Assembly: GCA_017469745.1 (NCBI GenBank)
Contig: JAFUFS010000059.1
Location: 1-64,000 of the forward strand
Direction: 5' to 3'
Source of the DNA: Bacteroidales bacterium
GTDB taxonomy: Bacteria; Bacteroidota; Bacteroidia; Bacteroidales; UBA932
Length of the DNA: 64,000 nt
Below are positions 7,421 to 17,991 of this stretch, piece by piece (the first letter of the stretch is position 1; the number at the start of each line of letters is the position of its first letter). The position numbers and the translations under genes were made by a program. Under the pieces are notes generated by a model. The model saw only the letters and a list, made by a program, of their open reading frames with translations, was not told the origin of the DNA and did no database searches.

Positions 7421-7441
7421 ATGCCAACAGACTGAATAGAT

Positions 7442-8518
7442 ATGAAAGAAAGAAAAGGAGCTACGCTGAAACTGGAGAACGGAATGGAATTCCGCGGCTT
7501 CTCCTTCGGCTACGACGGCCCGACCGACGGCGAGGTGGTCTTTTCGACCGCGATGGTCGGCTATCCTGAGAGCCTGACCGACCCGTCCTATTCCGGGCAG
7601 ATACTCACGGTCACATATCCCTTGATCGGCAACTACGGTGTGCCTCAGGAGGGACCGGATGCGAATGGTATCTCGCGTAACTTCGAGTCCGAGAGGATCT
7701 GGGTCCGTGGCCTGGTGATCAGCGACTATTCCTTCGACTACAGCCACTGGGACGCCGTGAAGAGCCTCGACGAGTGGCTCAAGGAACAGAAGATTCCGGG
7801 AATATTCGGCATCGACACCCGTGCCGTTACGCAGGTCCTGCGGGAAAGGGGCTCAATGCTCGGAATGATCGTTCCGGACGGGGTCGAGAAGGATTTCCCC
7901 GTCGACGACCCGAACCTCGCCAACCAGATCGCTCTGGTGAGCTGCAAGGAACCTATAGTATATGGCGACGGCCCCAAGACGGTGGTCATGGTGGACTGCG
8001 GCGTCAAGCACAACATCCTCCGCTGCTTCATGGACAGGGGAGTCAAGGTGATAAGGGTGCCGTGGGACTACGATTTCAACACTCTTGAATATGATGGCCT
8101 GTTCATTTCCAACGGTCCCGGCAACCCGCAGTTCTGCAACATCACGGTTGCCAACCTCCGCAAGGCGATGGAAGGCGACAAGCCGATTTTCGGAATATGC
8201 ATGGGCAACCAGCTGCTCGCGAGGGCCGGAGGAGCAAACACCTACAAGCTTAAGTACGGCCACCGCAGCCACAACCAGCCAGTCAGGATGGTCGGCACAA
8301 ACCGCTGCTTCATCACCTCGCAGAACCATGGTTTCGCAGTGGACGACAAGACTCTTGGAAAGGACTGGGAGCCCTGGTTCGTCAATATGAACGACGGCAC
8401 TAATGAGGGTATCCGCCACAAGACCAAGCCCTTCTGCTCCGTCCAGTTCCATCCGGAGGCCTCCAGCGGCCCCACCGACACCAATTTCCTGTTCGACGAA
8501 TTCATCGGAAAGTTATGA
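7442..8518 (+). CDS. carA: Carbamoyl-phosphate synthase, small (glutaminase) subunit
   Basis: Releases ammonia from glutamine for CarB, feeding pyrimidine and arginine synthesis. The 358-aa protein has the CPSase small-chain domain (about 1-140) and a class I glutamine amidotransferase domain. The catalytic triad is C253 (GICMGNQ), H337 and E339 (VQFHPEA). The SNGPGNP oxyanion strand is at 223-229. Length is slightly below the roughly 380 aa of E. coli. Its TGA overlaps the carB ATG by 4 bp, so the subunits are translationally coupled. A strong terminator just upstream suggests attenuation control. The TGA here also shows that TGA is used as a normal stop in this genome. Confidence 0.97.
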   Translation: MKERKGATLKLENGMEFRGFSFGYDGPTDGEVVFSTAMVGYPESLTDPSYSGQILTVTYPLIGNYGVPQEGPDANGISRNFESERIWVRGLVISDYSFDYSHWDAVKSLDEWLKEQKIPGIFGIDTRAVTQVLRERGSMLGMIVPDGVEKDFPVDDPNLANQIALVSCKEPIVYGDGPKTVVMVDCGVKHNILRCFMDRGVKVIRVPWDYDFNTLEYDGLFISNGPGNPQFCNITVANLRKAMEGDKPIFGICMGNQLLARAGGANTYKLKYGHRSHNQPVRMVGTNRCFITSQNHGFAVDDKTLGKDWEPWFVNMNDGTNEGIRHKTKPFCSVQFHPEASSGPTDTNFLFDEFIGKL

Positions 8519-11500
8519 AAAACACAGACATAAAGAAAGTTCTCATCCTTGGCTCCGGCGCCCTGAAGATCGGACAGGCCGGCGAGTTTGACTATTCAGG
8601 TTCACAGGCCCTCAAGGCCCTCCGCGAAGAGGGAATCGAGACTGTCCTGATCAATCCGAACATCGCCACGGTCCAGACTTCGGAAGGCGTTGCAGACAAG
8701 ATCTATTTCCTCCCTGTCACCCCGTTCTTCGTCGAAAAGGTTATCGACAAGGAGCGTCCCCAGGGCATCCTCCTGTCATTCGGCGGCCAGACGGCCCTGA
8801 ACTGCGGAGTTGAGCTTTATGAGGGTGGCGTGCTTGAGAAATACAACGTCAGCGTGCTCGGTACCCCAGTCCAGGCAATCATGGACACTGAGGACCGCGA
8901 CCTGTTCATCAAGAAGCTCGACGAGATTGACGTCAAGACCATAAAGTCACAGCCTGCAGCAAATATCGAAGAAGCAAAAAAGGCCGCCGCTGAACTCGGC
9001 TATCCCTTGATCGTCCGTGCGGCATACGCCCTCGGAGGCCTCGGTTCCGGCTTCTGCGACAATGAACAGCAGCTCGAAGAAATCTGCGAGAAGGCCTTCT
9101 CGTTCTCTCCCCAGGTCCTTGTCGAAAAGTCCCTCAAGGGCTGGAAGGAGATTGAATATGAGGTCGTCCGTGACCGCTATGACACCTGCATCACGGTCTG
9201 TAACATGGAGAACTTCGACCCGCTCGGAATCCACACCGGAGAGAGCATCGTCGTGGCTCCTTCGCAGACCCTTTCCAACAACGACTATTATTTCCTCCGC
9301 GAGCTGTCGATCAGGATCGTGCGTCACATCGGCATAGTGGGAGAGTGCAACGTCCAGTTCGCCTATGATCCCGACGCCATGGATTATCGTGTGATCGAGG
9401 TGAATGCCCGTCTGAGCCGTTCATCGGCCCTGGCATCGAAGGCCACCGGTTACCCGCTCGCCTTCGTGGCGGCCAAGCTCGGCCTCGGTTACGGCCTGTT
9501 CGACCTCAAGAATTCGGTCACAAAGACCACTCCGGCCTTCTTCGAGCCCGCTCTGGACTATATTGTCTGCAAGATCCCTCGCTGGGACCTGAGCAAGTTC
9601 CACGGGGTCTCCCGTAAGATCGGCTCTTCCATGAAATCCGTCGGCGAGGTGATGGCCATCGGCCGCAGCTTTGAAGAGGCTATCCAGAAGGGCCTCAGGA
9701 TGATCGGCCAGGGAGCCCATGGATTCGTGGGCAACAAGGAGCTTCAGGTAGCGGACATCGAAACCGCCCTCAGGGAGCCTACTGACAACCGTATATTCGT
9801 GATTTCCAAGGCGATGCGTGCCGGTTGGACCGTGGACCAGATCCACTCTCTGACGAAGATCGACAAATGGTTCCTTAACAAGCTCGAAAATATAGTCAGG
9901 ACGTACGAGGACATGCATTCCTTCGACTCGATCGAGGACATGCCGGAAGAGCTCCTGAGGCTTGCAAAGCAGGAAGGTTTCTCAGACTTCCAGATCCAGA
10001 GGGCGGTCTGGAAGGATTCCGGGAGCTCCGTAGCCAATATCGACAAGGTGCGTGAGTTCAGGAAGGCCCACGGCATCGTCCCTGTTGTCAAGCAGATCGA
10101 CACCCTGGCGGCCGAATTCCCGGCCTTGACGAACTACCTCTACCTGACCTACAACGGCACTAAGAGCGACATTGAATATGAAAACGACGGCAAGTCAGTG
10201 ATCGTCTTGGGCTCCGGAGCCTATAGGATCGGTTCTTCGGTGGAATTCGACTGGTGTTCGGTGACCTGCCTCAAAACCATCCAGGAGCAGGGATACAGGG
10301 GAGTCCTGATCAACTATAACCCCGAAACTGTCTCTACTGACTACGACGAGTGCGACAGGCTCTATTTCGATGAGCTGACCTTCGAGAGGGTCATGGACAT
10401 CATCGACCTCGAGTCTCCTCACGGAGTCGTGGTCTCTGTTGGCGGCCAGATCCCCAACAACCTGGCTCTCAGGCTTCACGAACACGATGTCCCCATCCTG
10501 GGAACTGCAGCTACCGACATTGACAAGGCTGAAGACAGGCACAAGTTCTCCAGCATCGTGGATGCCTTGGGTGTGGACCAGCCTGAGTGGAAGGAACTTA
10601 CCACCATGGATGACGTGGAAGCTTTCATAAAGGCTGTCGGATTCCCTGTGCTCGTAAGGCCTTCTTACGTGCTCTCCGGTGCGGCCATGAATGTCTGCCA
10701 TGACGAGCAGAAACTCCGTCACTTCCTCTCTCTCGCTTCCGAGGTCTCACAGGAACACCCGGTCGTGGTGAGCAAGTTCTACCAGAGGGCGAAGGAGATC
10801 GAATTCGACGCCGTGGCTGACGGTGGTGAGATCATCGCCTATGCGATCTCCGAGCACATTGAATATGCCGGAGTGCATTCCGGTGATGCGACCATCCAGT
10901 TCCCTCCTCAGAAGCTTTACGTCGAGACCGTCAGGAGGATCAAGAAGATAGCCCGTGCCATAGCAGGTGCCTTGCACATCTCCGGACCGTTCAACATCCA
11001 GTTCCTGGCAAAGGAGAATGCCATCAAGGTCATAGAATGTAACCTGAGGGCTTCCAGGAGCTTCCCGTTCGTGTCCAAGGTCCTTAAGATCGACTTCATC
11101 GAGCTTGCGACCAAGGTCATGCTCGGCCTGCATCCTGCAGCTCCTCAGAAGAGTGCCTTCGATCTCGACTACGTGGGTGTGAAGTCCTCCCAGTTCAGCT
11201 TCGCAAGGCTGGAGGAAGCCGACCCGATGCTCGGAGTGGACATGAGTTCGACCGGAGAGGTTGGCTGCATGGGTGACGACCTCAATGAGGCTATCCTCAA
11301 GTCGCTTCTTTCGGTAGGCCAGAGAATCCCTGAAAAGAGGATCCTCCTCTCCACCGGCGATCCTCTTCAGAAGGCAGACATGCTCGGTACTTGCAAGTTG
11401 CTCGTGGACAAGGGATATGAGCTCTTTGCAACTGCCGGGACCTACAAGTACCTGGTGGAAAACAGCGTTCCTGCCACCAAGGTCCTTTGGCCCAGCGAGT

Positions 11501-11754
11501 GTGATAATCCTAACTTTAAGGGAAGATTCAAGCCGGCCGTGGAAATGATTCAGAACAAGGAGGTTGATATGGTGATCAATATTCCCAAGGACTTCAGTGA
11601 ACTGGAGCTTTCCAACGGCTACAAAATAAGAAGAGCGGCCATCGATTTCAATGTACCGCTCTTCACTAACGCTCGTTTGGCCACAGCTTTTATCCGCTCC
11701 TTCTGCAGCACTACGCTGGACGAGGTGCAGATCAAATCCTGGGATCAGTACTAG
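8515..11754 (+). CDS. carB: Carbamoyl-phosphate synthase, large subunit
   Basis: Makes carbamoyl phosphate from bicarbonate, ammonia and two ATP. At 1079 aa it has the full two-fold repeat: each half begins with a SGxxxIGxxxEFD-type pre-ATP-grasp motif ([16 protein letters not shown] at about 14-29; [14 protein letters not shown] at about 566-579) followed by an ATP-grasp domain. The C-terminal part (about 930-1079; [31 protein letters not shown]) is the MGS-like allosteric domain that binds UMP or ornithine in E. coli. It overlaps carA by 4 bp. Its stop shares the bases CTAG with the stop of the convergent rho gene, leaving no intergenic terminator. Confidence 0.97.
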   Translation: MKNTDIKKVLILGSGALKIGQAGEFDYSGSQALKALREEGIETVLINPNIATVQTSEGVADKIYFLPVTPFFVEKVIDKERPQGILLSFGGQTALNCGVELYEGGVLEKYNVSVLGTPVQAIMDTEDRDLFIKKLDEIDVKTIKSQPAANIEEAKKAAAELGYPLIVRAAYALGGLGSGFCDNEQQLEEICEKAFSFSPQVLVEKSLKGWKEIEYEVVRDRYDTCITVCNMENFDPLGIHTGESIVVAPSQTLSNNDYYFLRELSIRIVRHIGIVGECNVQFAYDPDAMDYRVIEVNARLSRSSALASKATGYPLAFVAAKLGLGYGLFDLKNSVTKTTPAFFEPALDYIVCKIPRWDLSKFHGVSRKIGSSMKSVGEVMAIGRSFEEAIQKGLRMIGQGAHGFVGNKELQVADIETALREPTDNRIFVISKAMRAGWTVDQIHSLTKIDKWFLNKLENIVRTYEDMHSFDSIEDMPEELLRLAKQEGFSDFQIQRAVWKDSGSSVANIDKVREFRKAHGIVPVVKQIDTLAAEFPALTNYLYLTYNGTKSDIEYENDGKSVIVLGSGAYRIGSSVEFDWCSVTCLKTIQEQGYRGVLINYNPETVSTDYDECDRLYFDELTFERVMDIIDLESPHGVVVSVGGQIPNNLALRLHEHDVPILGTAATDIDKAEDRHKFSSIVDALGVDQPEWKELTTMDDVEAFIKAVGFPVLVRPSYVLSGAAMNVCHDEQKLRHFLSLASEVSQEHPVVVSKFYQRAKEIEFDAVADGGEIIAYAISEHIEYAGVHSGDATIQFPPQKLYVETVRRIKKIARAIAGALHISGPFNIQFLAKENAIKVIECNLRASRSFPFVSKVLKIDFIELATKVMLGLHPAAPQKSAFDLDYVGVKSSQFSFARLEEADPMLGVDMSSTGEVGCMGDDLNEAILKSLLSVGQRIPEKRILLSTGDPLQKADMLGTCKLLVDKGYELFATAGTYKYLVENSVPATKVLWPSECDNPNFKGRFKPAVEMIQNKEVDMVINIPKDFSELELSNGYKIRRAAIDFNVPLFTNARLATAFIRSFCSTTLDEVQIKSWDQY

Positions 11755-13643
11755 TAAGAATCGTAGAACTTAGCATCTCTGGGCGAGACCTTGTTCATGT
11801 TGTCGAGCAGGGCCTCGTTCGTTTTGTACTCGTCCATGAGCTGGAGCATGAAGTTCATTGCCTCCGTAGGGTTCATGTCCGCAAGAAGCTTCCTCAGGAT
11901 CCAGATCCTGTTGGCAACGTCCCTGCTATAGAGCAGGTCGTCGCGCCTTGTGCTTGAAAGGACCACATTGACGGCAGGGAAGATCCTCCTGTTGGCAAGG
12001 GTTCTGTCAAGCTGGAGTTCCATGTTGCCGGTACCCTTGAATTCCTCGAAGATAACGTCGTCCATCTTTGAACCGGTCTCAGTGAGAGCAGTTGCAAGGA
12101 TGGTCAGGGAACCGCCGCCTTCGATGTTACGGGCAGCTCCGAAGAACCTCTTGGGTTTCTGGAGGGCGTTGGCGTCGACACCACCGGTCAGGACCTTTCC
12201 TGATGCAGGCTGGACAGTGTTGTAGGCACGTGCAAGCCTGGTGATGGAGTCGAGCAGGATCACGACGTCATGGCCGCATTCCACGAGCCTGCGGGCCTTC
12301 TCAAGGACCATATTGGCCACCTTGACATGCCTTTCGGCAGGCTCGTCAAAGGTGGAGGCGACGACTTCAGCCTTCACGCTGCGGCTCATGTCGGTAACTT
12401 CCTCGGGACGTTCGTCGATGAGGAGCACGATTTCGTAGACTTCCGGATGATTGTCCGCGATAGCGTTGGCGATCGACTTGAGGAGCATGGTCTTACCGGT
12501 CTTCGGCTGGGAGACGATGAGTCCGCGCTGGCCCTTGCCGATGGGGGTGAACATGTCTACGATGCGGCAGGAAATGTCGTTCTGATGGCCATGGCCGAGG
12601 AGATTGAACTTCTCGTCCGGGAAGAGGGGAGTAAGGAAGTCGAAGGGGACTCGGTCGCGGATGTAGTCAGGAGTGCGTCCGTTGATGTACTTGATCTTTA
12701 CCAGCGGGAAGTACTTGTCGCCTTCCTTCGGAGGCCTGATTTCTCCGGTGACAGTGTCGCCGGACTTCAGGGCGTTGACCTTGATCTGTCCCTGGCTGAC
12801 GTAGATGTCGTCAGGGGAGTTGAGATAGTTGTAGTCTGATGAACGCAGGAAACCATAGCCGTCAGGCATGATCTCAAGTACGCCCGTTGCCTCTACGGTA
12901 CCTTCGAATTCGATTGCAGGAGCCTTGGGCTTCTGGTTGTTCTGGAAGTTCTGCTGCTGTCCTCCGAACTTGTTCTTCTGTTTCTTGCCTCCGAAATTAT
13001 TTCTTTCGGCCTGAGCTGCAGGATCATCCTTGAGGTCATCGAAGAGCTGGTGGATGAATTCCTTCCCGTTCACTTGTTTTTCTTCCTGCCTGGGTGCGGA
13101 ATTCTCCTTCGAAGCCTCCTCGACCTTGGCTTCAGGAGCTTTTTCAGCTTCCTGCTTCACGGGCTCGGAATGGGTTCCCTCCTGTGCAGCATTTTCCTGG
13201 GCTTTCGCCTTGGGTTTGCGTCCTCTGCGCGAGGCCTGCTTGGGAGTCTCCGAAACAGTCTCTGGAGAAGGAGTTTCTGCAGGGGCATTTACTTCCGGCT
13301 TGCTGTCCTGGACTTCGGCCTTTTGAGCCTTTGGTTTGGGCCCGCGTTTTGCCTTCGGCTTTTCCTGAGGCTGTGCCTCAGGCTGCTTCTGCTCGGCTTC
13401 TGCAGGAGCTGCCTCCTTCGGCGTTTCTCCCTTCTGTTGAGATTCGGTTTTGCGCGGGCGTCCACGCTTGGCCTTCGGCCTTTCGATCGGTTTCAGCGAT
13501 GCTGCAGTCGCCTGGGCGTCGAGGATTGCGAACGAGAGGTTTTCGTCGGTCATTTTCCTTGCATTCTTGATCTGATACTCCTGAGCAATGCTTTCAAGCT
13601 GCTCTCTGCTCATCTGAGTGAGTTCGAATAAACTGTATGGCAT
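11751..13643 (-). CDS. rho: Transcription termination factor Rho, with long disordered insertion
   Basis: Hexameric RNA helicase that ends transcription. The 630-aa protein is much longer than E. coli Rho (419 aa) because a low-complexity region rich in K, P, E, A and Q (about 50-245) follows the N-terminal Rho helix domain (1-48). The primary RNA-binding fold ([17 protein letters not shown]) starts near 250. Walker A is QPKTGKT (379-385); Walker B and R-loop segments are [16 protein letters not shown] and [17 protein letters not shown]. Three AT-hook-like motifs lie in the insertion (KRGRPRK 59-65, KRGPKPK 99-105, RRGRKPK 139-145). Such an insertion is typical of Bacteroidota Rho, where it is reported to drive condensate formation. 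A consensus promoter lies upstream. Confidence 0.97.
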   Translation of the reverse strand: MPYSLFELTQMSREQLESIAQEYQIKNARKMTDENLSFAILDAQATAASLKPIERPKAKRGRPRKTESQQKGETPKEAAPAEAEQKQPEAQPQEKPKAKRGPKPKAQKAEVQDSKPEVNAPAETPSPETVSETPKQASRRGRKPKAKAQENAAQEGTHSEPVKQEAEKAPEAKVEEASKENSAPRQEEKQVNGKEFIHQLFDDLKDDPAAQAERNNFGGKKQKNKFGGQQQNFQNNQKPKAPAIEFEGTVEATGVLEIMPDGYGFLRSSDYNYLNSPDDIYVSQGQIKVNALKSGDTVTGEIRPPKEGDKYFPLVKIKYINGRTPDYIRDRVPFDFLTPLFPDEKFNLLGHGHQNDISCRIVDMFTPIGKGQRGLIVSQPKTGKTMLLKSIANAIADNHPEVYEIVLLIDERPEEVTDMSRSVKAEVVASTFDEPAERHVKVANMVLEKARRLVECGHDVVILLDSITRLARAYNTVQPASGKVLTGGVDANALQKPKRFFGAARNIEGGGSLTILATALTETGSKMDDVIFEEFKGTGNMELQLDRTLANRRIFPAVNVVLSSTRRDDLLYSRDVANRIWILRKLLADMNPTEAMNFMLQLMDEYKTNEALLDNMNKVSPRDAKFYDSY

Positions 13644-13705
13644 AAAAGGGAATTTTTCGATTAATGAAATGGTGAAGTTTTCATATTGTACCCTAACAGG
13701 TACTG

Positions 13706-13736
13706 CAAATATACCAATTAATATTGGATTTGCAAA
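13706..13736 (-). promoter_or_regulatory. Consensus promoter of rho
   Basis: On the minus strand TTTG (13736-13733), 19 bases, then TATATTTG (13713-13706): an exact match to the Bacteroidota -33/-7 consensus with standard spacing. The predicted start is about 55 nt upstream of the rho ATG. The spacer contains CCAAT-TAAT-ATTGG. The -33 element begins directly after the stop of the preceding LptD-like gene. Confidence 0.85.
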
Positions 13737-13738
13737 AA

Positions 13739-16492
13739 CTATCTGTCCCAGTAGCTTGTACTCTTCTTGAACCTGAGAAGGTCCGAGAGTGCGGCGGCAT
13801 TTGCCGCTATCATGAAGTTGTAGGACTGGTACATTCCGGAAGGCACCCAGGAGACAGAGATGTTGAAACAGTGCAGGTCATAACGGAATGACATCTGGGA
13901 CGTGGTCATCTTCATGGCCACGAAGTCCCATCCTGTCTGGGCCTGGACGGACATCTTGGGAGTAAGCTGTATGTTGCCTGAGACTCCAAGGGTCTGGGTG
14001 AAGCGGTCGTTCTTGATCAGCTGGTTGTTGGTGTACTTGTAGGAGCGGCTCATGGAGAGGGAATAGTTGAAGTTCACGCTCCATGGGACATTCGGATTGG
14101 TGTAGTAGAGCCAGCCTCCTGGAATATATTCACCGGTAACCGGATGGTAGTAGATCCTTCTGTAGTAGTCGGCAGGGCTTCCGCTACCTCCTCCTTGCTT
14201 GCTACCATCATTGCCCTTCACGGCTCCCTTGCCGGAGATGGAGTAGGATGTGGAAGCGCTGAAATTGGTAAGCCTGAGGGGCACTCCGTTCCTGACTATG
14301 TTGTACTGGTTGATCCTGCGTCCTTTTTCGTCTATGGCGTAGGGATCGAAATTAAGGTTACCGTTGATGCCCAGCTTGCCGAAGATGGAAGTGGACATCG
14401 TGATTCCCACGTTGTTCATCTTTAGGGAGTCCGCCAGGAAGTTGTAGCCGGTGTTGATGTTGAACTGGTCCAGGATCTTTACCTTCTTCGATCCCGTGCC
14501 TGTAGTGTCCTTGGCGTCACGCACCTTGGCCTCAAGGTTGTTGCCGATGGAAAGACTCATGGTAGCGGACTTGCCTTTCCCCGGATAGGAGTTGATCTGT
14601 CCCTGGTAGACGTTGTAGTCGTAGGTCCTCTTGACTCCGAGGGTGTCAAGATATTCAAATGTCCTCCAACCGTTGAACGCCTTGCCTTTCTCCGGGCTGA
14701 AACTCATGCTCAGGCTGGGGGAGATGACGTGCCGGACAGCCTGGACCTTGTTGTATTTGCCGAAGTTGTACATTCCGTAGAGGCGGGTGCTCATCGAGAC
14801 CGCCCCTGAATAGGTGTGAGTCGTGCCGAATGTGCTGAAAGGAGATCCCATCCTGGTCTGGACGCTGTTGGTCTCAGGATCGAAATAGGCCTCGCTCTGC
14901 CTGAAGAACCAGTTCATTCCGTAACTCACCGAAGGGGTCACGTTGAGATAATTGAGCAGGGTGAAGTCAGGGAGGCCGATCGAGAAATTATGGGCCATGC
15001 CGTTGCTGAACTTGTCCAGGAGCCCGGGCTCTCCGAATTCGGAAGCCTTGAAGTTGATCCTGTTCTGCAGGCTGGTGTTGTAAGCAAGGGAGAATTTCTC
15101 ATAGACCCTTTCCTTACCGACTCTGTTCTTGATCTTGAATGGATAGAACCTGGAGACCGAGAAAGTGACGTTAGGAAGGGTGAATGAATAGGAGCTGTCC
15201 CTTGAATTCTGGCTGTGGAGGGCGTTGACCGAGAGGTTGAACTTGCCGTTCCAGTTCTTGCTGAAGGAGATGGACGATGAGATCTGGTTCTGCAGGGCGT
15301 CGTCGATCGACCTGGAGTTGTAACGGCTGTTCGAAGGACTGGAGAAGTTGACCGATGCGGAGAAGGTCTGGCCGGGGTGGGCCTTGGCGTCCTGTGAGTG
15401 TGACCACTTGACTCCGAAGTTCTTGCTCTGGAAGAAGTCCGTGCTTCCTTTTTCTCCGGTCTGGTCGACAGAATAGTTGAGTCCGATGTCTCCGGAGAAC
15501 TTGTACTTGACCATGTACCTGGAGTTGATGTCAGCCGCCCAGGATCCCAGGGTGTAGTAGTCGCCGGTCACCGAAAGGTCGAAATAGTCTCCGATCACGA
15601 AGTACATTCCGGCATCCCTCATGTAGAAACCGCGGGCGTTCTCCTCGCCGAATGACGGCATCAGGAGTCCGGTGGCCCTTTCAGGACGCTTGGGGATGAA
15701 ACCGAAGGGAATTGCTACGAAGGGCAGGTCGACGTCTTCAACCACAAGGTGTGCAGGACCGAAAACAGTCTTCTGCGAAGGTCTGGTGATGACCTTGGCG
15801 GAGGATAGCTTCAGATAATAGTGAGGATGCTCGAGGTCGCAGACAGTGTACTTTCCGTGGGTGATGTTGATAGACTTGTCGGGGAGCATCTTTATGTTCT
15901 GACCGTGGAGGATTCCGTCGTCTTCCTTGGTTATCATGTTGGTGATCCTGGCCTTGCGCGAGTTGAAGTTGTAACGGATCTCCTCCATGTTGAAGGTCTG
16001 GTCGCCCTGGGTCATCTCAGGCTGTCCTTTCCATTCTCCTGTGAGTGTGTCAAGCGTACCGCGGGCAAAGACGGTTCCGGTGTTCATGTCGTACTCCATG
16101 TAGTCCGCCTTCAGCTTGATGTTTTCATAGGTGACTTCCACGTCTCCCCAGTAGAACATCTTGCGCTGTCCGTCGACGAACACCTGTCTTGAGGAGTCCT
16201 TGGCAGCGGAGAATGCCGGTTTGGAGATTGAACTCTTGCCCAGAAGGTCCAGGGAATCAGCCCTTGAAGTGGAATCAGCCAGCCTTATGGAGTCGCGGAG
16301 CATCCTGGTTGAGTCCAGCTTGACTCTCAAGGAGTCAGGAAGCTGCTCCCTGGTGGTGTCGCGTACGCTTTCCGTATGAGCCCCTCTCTGCCGGCGGTTC
16401 CTCCTCGGGTTCTGGCCGAACATCGAAAGCCCCGTGAGAGCTATCACCAGCATCACTAGGACAATAGTATATGTATGCTTCCTGAAATGCAA
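13739..16492 (-). CDS. LptD-like outer-membrane LPS assembly protein
   Basis: A 917-aa envelope protein. A signal peptide (about 1-26, ending SMFGQ) is followed by a Ser/Asp/Arg-rich stretch. An OstA/LptA-like beta-jellyroll begins near 105 ([32 protein letters not shown]) and a long C-terminal outer-membrane barrel with many aromatic beta strands ends in [14 protein letters not shown]. The [31 protein letters not shown] segment is characteristic of the LptD/OstA family in Bacteroidota. By family it inserts lipopolysaccharide into the outer leaflet. The frame starts with TTG (16490-16492); a stop lies three codons upstream and the next ATG would cut the signal peptide, so TTG is the best start. 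It is divergent from the amidase with only 14-41 bp between starts. Confidence 0.85.
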   Translation of the reverse strand: MHFRKHTYTIVLVMLVIALTGLSMFGQNPRRNRRQRGAHTESVRDTTREQLPDSLRVKLDSTRMLRDSIRLADSTSRADSLDLLGKSSISKPAFSAAKDSSRQVFVDGQRKMFYWGDVEVTYENIKLKADYMEYDMNTGTVFARGTLDTLTGEWKGQPEMTQGDQTFNMEEIRYNFNSRKARITNMITKEDDGILHGQNIKMLPDKSINITHGKYTVCDLEHPHYYLKLSSAKVITRPSQKTVFGPAHLVVEDVDLPFVAIPFGFIPKRPERATGLLMPSFGEENARGFYMRDAGMYFVIGDYFDLSVTGDYYTLGSWAADINSRYMVKYKFSGDIGLNYSVDQTGEKGSTDFFQSKNFGVKWSHSQDAKAHPGQTFSASVNFSSPSNSRYNSRSIDDALQNQISSSISFSKNWNGKFNLSVNALHSQNSRDSSYSFTLPNVTFSVSRFYPFKIKNRVGKERVYEKFSLAYNTSLQNRINFKASEFGEPGLLDKFSNGMAHNFSIGLPDFTLLNYLNVTPSVSYGMNWFFRQSEAYFDPETNSVQTRMGSPFSTFGTTHTYSGAVSMSTRLYGMYNFGKYNKVQAVRHVISPSLSMSFSPEKGKAFNGWRTFEYLDTLGVKRTYDYNVYQGQINSYPGKGKSATMSLSIGNNLEAKVRDAKDTTGTGSKKVKILDQFNINTGYNFLADSLKMNNVGITMSTSIFGKLGINGNLNFDPYAIDEKGRRINQYNIVRNGVPLRLTNFSASTSYSISGKGAVKGNDGSKQGGGSGSPADYYRRIYYHPVTGEYIPGGWLYYTNPNVPWSVNFNYSLSMSRSYKYTNNQLIKNDRFTQTLGVSGNIQLTPKMSVQAQTGWDFVAMKMTTSQMSFRYDLHCFNISVSWVPSGMYQSYNFMIAANAAALSDLLRFKKSTSYWDR

Positions 16493-16501
16493 TTTTATTT
16501 A

Positions 16502-16524
16502 TAAATTTGCAATCAACAAATATA
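16502..16524. promoter_or_regulatory. Closely spaced divergent -7 boxes
   Basis: TAAATTTG (16502-16509) reads rightward and TATATTTG (complement of 16517-16524) reads leftward, both exact TAnnTTTG matches. Neither has a good -33 element at 19-21 bases. If the rightward box is used, the TTG at 16507 cannot be the amidase start, because it lies within the -7 box. Confidence 0.4.
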
Positions 16525-17682
16525 CGACTTATTTTGGATATCCTTCGCAATTTTCTTGCCGTACTCTCGGCAGCAGCCATTTCGGTCGGATTGTTCCCCG
16601 CATTCGGCCAGGGCTCATCTTCGCCGATCAAGCTCTCCACGGTGGTCATCGATCCAGGTCATGGAGGGAAGGATGCCGGCTGCATAAGTCCCAGCGGGAA
16701 AACGATGGAGAAGACCGTCGTGCTGGACATCGCAAAGAGGCTTGCCGGCAAGATACGTGCCGGTTATCCTGATGTGAAGGTCATCATGACCAGGTCTGAC
16801 GACCATTTTGTCGAGCTCCAGGGGAGGGCAGACATCGCCAACCGTAACAAAGCCAACCTGTTCATTTCTATCCATGTGAATTCAGTGGATGGCAAGCGCA
16901 GCGGTCCCAACGGGTACTCGGTCCACATTTTGGGCCAGTACACCAGCCGTAATAAGGACCTTTATGCCGGCAACATGGACGTCGTGCGAAGGGAGAACTC
17001 CGTTATCACGATGGAGGACGACTACAACACGAAGTACGAAGGTTTCAATCCCAACGACCCGGAATCCTACATATTCATGAATCTCATGCAGAACGCCTTC
17101 CTTGAGCAGAGCTTCAAGTTCGCCCAGCACGTCGACCGTGAGATGAAAGGGGGAGCCATCCGGAGCAGCCGCGGAATCTCCCAGGACCCGTTCTATGTTC
17201 TCTGGAGAACCGCTATGCCGGCCGTCCTGGTCGAGTGCGGTTTCATGTCCAACCCTGACGACAGGGCTGCCCTGGTCTCGGAAAAGGGCAAGGAAAAGAT
17301 CGCCTCCGATCTCTACGATGCGTTCTGTGCTTATAAGAAGGAATATGACGGGGTTGATTCTCCAGCGCCTGCGGTTTCTGCTCCCAAGCAGGAACAGGCC
17401 GAGCCCTCAGTTAAGCCGGAAGCGACACCAGAAAGCGAACCTCAGACCGGCGCCTATTATGCGACCCAGGTCCTGGTCTCTTCCAAAGAGATGAAGGCTG
17501 GTGATCCCTTCTTCAAAGGGAACAAGTTCTCTGCTATCAGGACCGGCAGACTTATTAAATATGTAATAGGGGAGTCGGAGTATCTGGCAGAGGCAAAGAA
17601 AAACTACGAGGTGTTGAAAAAATCTTTTCCGGACTCTTTCCTCGTCAAAGTTGAAAACGGCGAAACTACCAGGATTCGATAA
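16507..17682 (+). CDS. N-acetylmuramoyl-L-alanine amidase (Amidase_3), exported
   Basis: Zinc amidase that cuts the bond between peptidoglycan glycan and stem peptide, used in cell separation. A signal peptide-like segment (FLAVLSAAAISVGLFPAFGQ) precedes the Amidase_3 domain. Zinc ligands and the catalytic Glu are visible: H52 (DPGHGG), E68 (MEKTV), H123 (SIHVNS) and E243 (VLVECGF). After a Pro/Glu-rich linker, the last 80 residues (YYATQVLVSSKEM to FLVKVENGETTRIR) look like a SPOR domain for septal peptidoglycan. No ATG is available before the domain. Candidate starts are TTG at 16507 and TTG at 16534, the latter more likely if the -7 box at 16502 is used. In either case the signal peptide is retained. 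Confidence 0.9.
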   Translation: MQSTNIRLILDILRNFLAVLSAAAISVGLFPAFGQGSSSPIKLSTVVIDPGHGGKDAGCISPSGKTMEKTVVLDIAKRLAGKIRAGYPDVKVIMTRSDDHFVELQGRADIANRNKANLFISIHVNSVDGKRSGPNGYSVHILGQYTSRNKDLYAGNMDVVRRENSVITMEDDYNTKYEGFNPNDPESYIFMNLMQNAFLEQSFKFAQHVDREMKGGAIRSSRGISQDPFYVLWRTAMPAVLVECGFMSNPDDRAALVSEKGKEKIASDLYDAFCAYKKEYDGVDSPAPAVSAPKQEQAEPSVKPEATPESEPQTGAYYATQVLVSSKEMKAGDPFFKGNKFSAIRTGRLIKYVIGESEYLAEAKKNYEVLKKSFPDSFLVKVENGETTRIR

Positions 17683-17991
17683 TCGATTTTTCCCTTTTAT
17701 ACATTGCTGCAATGAGGAAAAACCTCGATTTCAATAATTTTGAATTATTCTAATTTAGACCCCCTGTTTCTCATTGTTCTTTCTGGGATTGGGTGAATCT
17801 ATCTGCTTAATATTTAATTATTGCTTAATGTGATTTTTAGGGCTCCTGCTTCTTTTTAGATACGGAAAATAAAAATCAAAAACAATAATAAAAAAGATTT
17901 TTTATGAATTATTTTTCCCCCAATTTTGCACAAGCAAAGAGAGGGGGAGTTTCCTCTCCCTGCAGCATCTTCAGGAACAGAACAATAAGTA
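17683..17991. other. AT-rich gap upstream of dnaA
   Basis: This 309-bp region holds no ORF. An exact TAnnTTTG box (TAATTTTG, 17735-17742) has no -33 partner. An 8-bp hairpin (AGGGGGAG/CTCTCCCT with a G-T pair and TTTC loop, 17942-17961) lies about 30 bp before the dnaA ATG without a following T-run. One DnaA-box-like TTTTGCACA is seen near 17924, but there is no cluster of DnaA boxes, so I do not call an origin. Confidence 0.5.

Noticed and set aside
13030..13631. Hydrophobic plus-strand frames opposite the Rho insertion
   Set aside because: They arise from the antisense of Lys/Glu/Ala-rich codons and give Leu/Phe/Ser/Arg-rich nonsense.
17683..17991. oriC beside dnaA
   Set aside because: Only one weak DnaA-box-like sequence was seen and no cluster or clear unwinding element, although the region is AT-rich.
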